Below are positions 43,228 through 43,861 of a stretch of 43,861 bases of DNA, one piece after another. Position 1 is the stretch's first letter. Each line of letters begins with the position of its first letter. The position numbers and the translations under genes are program-made. Below the pieces are notes generated by a model. It saw nothing but the letters and a program-made list of their open reading frames with translations. It had not been told where the DNA came from and ran no database searches. The DNA is from Streptomyces diastatochromogenes (lineage in GTDB: Bacteria > Actinomycetota > Actinomycetes > Streptomycetales > Streptomycetaceae): the NCBI GenBank assembly GCA_001550305.1, contig LRTP01000351.1, positions 1 to 43,861 on the forward strand, given 5' to 3'.

Positions 43228-43563
43228 GTGACCACACCCCCCGACGATCGATCCTTCCGCCGAGAAATGGCCACCGCATACCGCTCCGGCTGGCACTTCA
43301 TCGACCTGGCCACCGCCATTCCCCACAGTGGCGACTCGTTGATGGTGACGGTGTTCGGAGAGCCGGTCGTCGTCACCCGGGATGACGACGAGGACGTCCG
43401 GGCGTACCGGTGTCTGCGGCGCCCGCGCGGCGCGCCGCAGCCCGTGCGATGTGCCATTCGGTACGGAATGATCTTTGTGAACCTCGACCAGCGTGACCAC
43501 CAGCTGGCCGAGCCGGAACTCCCGGACGTAAGGACCATCTCAGCCACCCCCCGCAGTGCCTGA
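43228..43563 (+). CDS. Short Rieske-fold-like protein lacking cluster ligands, 111 aa
   Basis: The product reads RSGWHFIDLATAIPHSGDSL, MVTVFGEPVVVTRDDDEDVR, AYRCLRRPRGAPQPVRCAIR, YGMIFVNLDQR. The GWHF start, the GEPVVVTRDDD strand pair and the ending YGMIFVNLDQR match the fold of the N-terminal Rieske domain in ring-hydroxylating oxygenases. The CxH ... CxxH ligands of the 2Fe-2S cluster are absent; only the Cys of YRCL and VRCA remain. The catalytic domain is missing. It may be a cofactor-free relative coupled to the upstream peptide. Confidence 0.55.
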   Translation: MTTPPDDRSFRREMATAYRSGWHFIDLATAIPHSGDSLMVTVFGEPVVVTRDDDEDVRAYRCLRRPRGAPQPVRCAIRYGMIFVNLDQRDHQLAEPELPDVRTISATPRSA

Positions 43564-43606
43564 CGCGATTCCCCCGTCGTAGTAGATCGCGCAGGTACTT
43601 CCCCCC

Positions 43607-43651
43607 GCAGCGGCGTCACCGTGACCTGAACACGGTGACGCCGCTGCAGTT
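43607..43651. terminator. Bidirectional terminator with long stem
   Basis: The perfect 17-bp stem GCAGCGGCGTCACCGTG/CACGGTGACGCCGCTGC with a 7-base loop is followed by AGTTTT on the plus strand. It lies between the plus-strand Rieske-like gene and the minus-strand partial gene, so it may serve both. Confidence 0.85.
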
Positions 43652-43682
43652 TTGGGCGAAAGATCCAGGTATCCGCCCATCT

Positions 43683-43861
43683 TCATGCCATCTCCACAAC
43701 GGCTGAAACCAGCCGGGCCGCACACCCACGCCCGGTCGCCCGGACCCTGCGCGGGGGGCCGGTCAGCCGGATTCCGCGCCCGCGGTCGTTCAGCCGGGTC
43801 CCGCGTCCGAGGTTGGTCGGCCGTGTCCCGCGCCGGCGGCTGGTCGGCCGGGTCGCCCCCC
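43683..43861 (-). CDS. 3' end of a minus-strand gene with repeated tail (partial)
   Basis: On the minus strand a frame with very high third-position GC runs from the right edge to a stop at 43683. It encodes an Arg/Gly-rich repeated stretch (RGTRPTNLG, RGTRLNDRG, RGIRLTGPP) and then GCAARLVSAVVEMA. The stop lies 32 bases before the bidirectional terminator, which supports this frame. Another frame, also open, continues to 43540 across the terminator and encodes RDPADQPPA-like repeats. The protein family is unknown because only the tail is visible. Confidence 0.4.
   Translation of the reverse strand, partial: GATRPTSRRRGTRPTNLGRGTRLNDRGRGIRLTGPPRRVRATGRGCAARLVSAVVEMA
43761..43861. repeat. Imperfect 27-bp tandem repeat at right edge
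   Basis: The word TC(A/G)GCCG(G/T) recurs at 43763, 43790, 43817 and 43844, exactly 27 bases apart, with neighbours TCCCGCG also repeated. The period is a multiple of three, which fits a 9-residue repeat in the coding tail on the minus strand. Confidence 0.7.

Noticed and set aside
43540..43725. Minus-strand 61-codon frame across the 43607 terminator
   Set aside because: It would place a 17-bp terminator hairpin inside the coding region; the alternative frame ending at 43683 is more consistent.
43761..43861. Short repeats at the right edge as a CRISPR array
   Set aside because: The units are contiguous 27-base tandem copies with no unique spacers.

Overview
The window looks like a Streptomyces chromosome. 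It has very high GC with strong third-position GC, many GTG starts, GTGA stop/start overlaps, long perfect-stem terminators, an HspR/HAIR-controlled dnaK operon, and an actinomycete-type integrative conjugative element (AICE). All product names come from recognising motifs by eye; no database search was run.

Layout. (1) 1 to about 8.9 kb is a mosaic accessory region. It carries a partial MFS exporter, a small double-glycine-leader peptide with a cysteine-free core, a Nudix hydrolase, an orphan SMI1/KNR4 (SUKH) protein, a small membrane protein, two secreted proteins, a DUF4231/SLATT-like membrane protein and several gene-poor stretches. A 3' fragment of a tRNA-Ser(UGA) gene with its terminator (4855-4958) and five scattered copies of a direct-repeat cluster suggest repeated integration at a tRNA-Ser gene. 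(2) 8.94-10.93 kb is an IS481-family insertion sequence with 52-bp inverted repeats, abutting the end of the next element. (3) 10.94-19.86 kb is a compact AICE: GntR/KorSA-type repressor with four operator copies, SCO3933-type protein, FtsK-like DNA pump, a run of very small transfer, spread and zinc-ribbon proteins, a short C5-cytosine-methyltransferase-like protein, a RepSA-like HUH initiator, a 45-aa protein in the place usually held by xis, and a large serine recombinase in place of the more usual tyrosine integrase.

(4) 20-37.9 kb returns to core-type chromosome: a Yip1-type membrane protein, an FG-GAP lipoprotein divergent from a secreted tannase-type hydrolase, a large Fe-S oxidoreductase, a MraY/WecA-like membrane protein with an altered active site, the dnaK-grpE-dnaJ-hspR operon, and a solitary sugar-binding lipoprotein. 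Several decayed genes follow (PA14-type, DUF3592-like, DUF397-like, Uma2 C-terminal fragment). (5) 36.1-39.5 kb on the minus strand is a translationally coupled operon of circularly permuted ATP-grasp, alpha-E and transglutaminase-like proteins, preceded by a 15-bp palindrome.

(6) 39.9-43.6 kb holds three paralogous regulators (TrmB-like N-terminal domain plus LuxR-type HTH) next to a divergently transcribed pair: a small secreted peptide and a 111-aa Rieske-like protein that lacks the usual Cys-His cluster ligands. This last group is the best candidate here for an undescribed system. The right edge shows a 27-bp tandem repeat that is probably the 3' end of a minus-strand gene.
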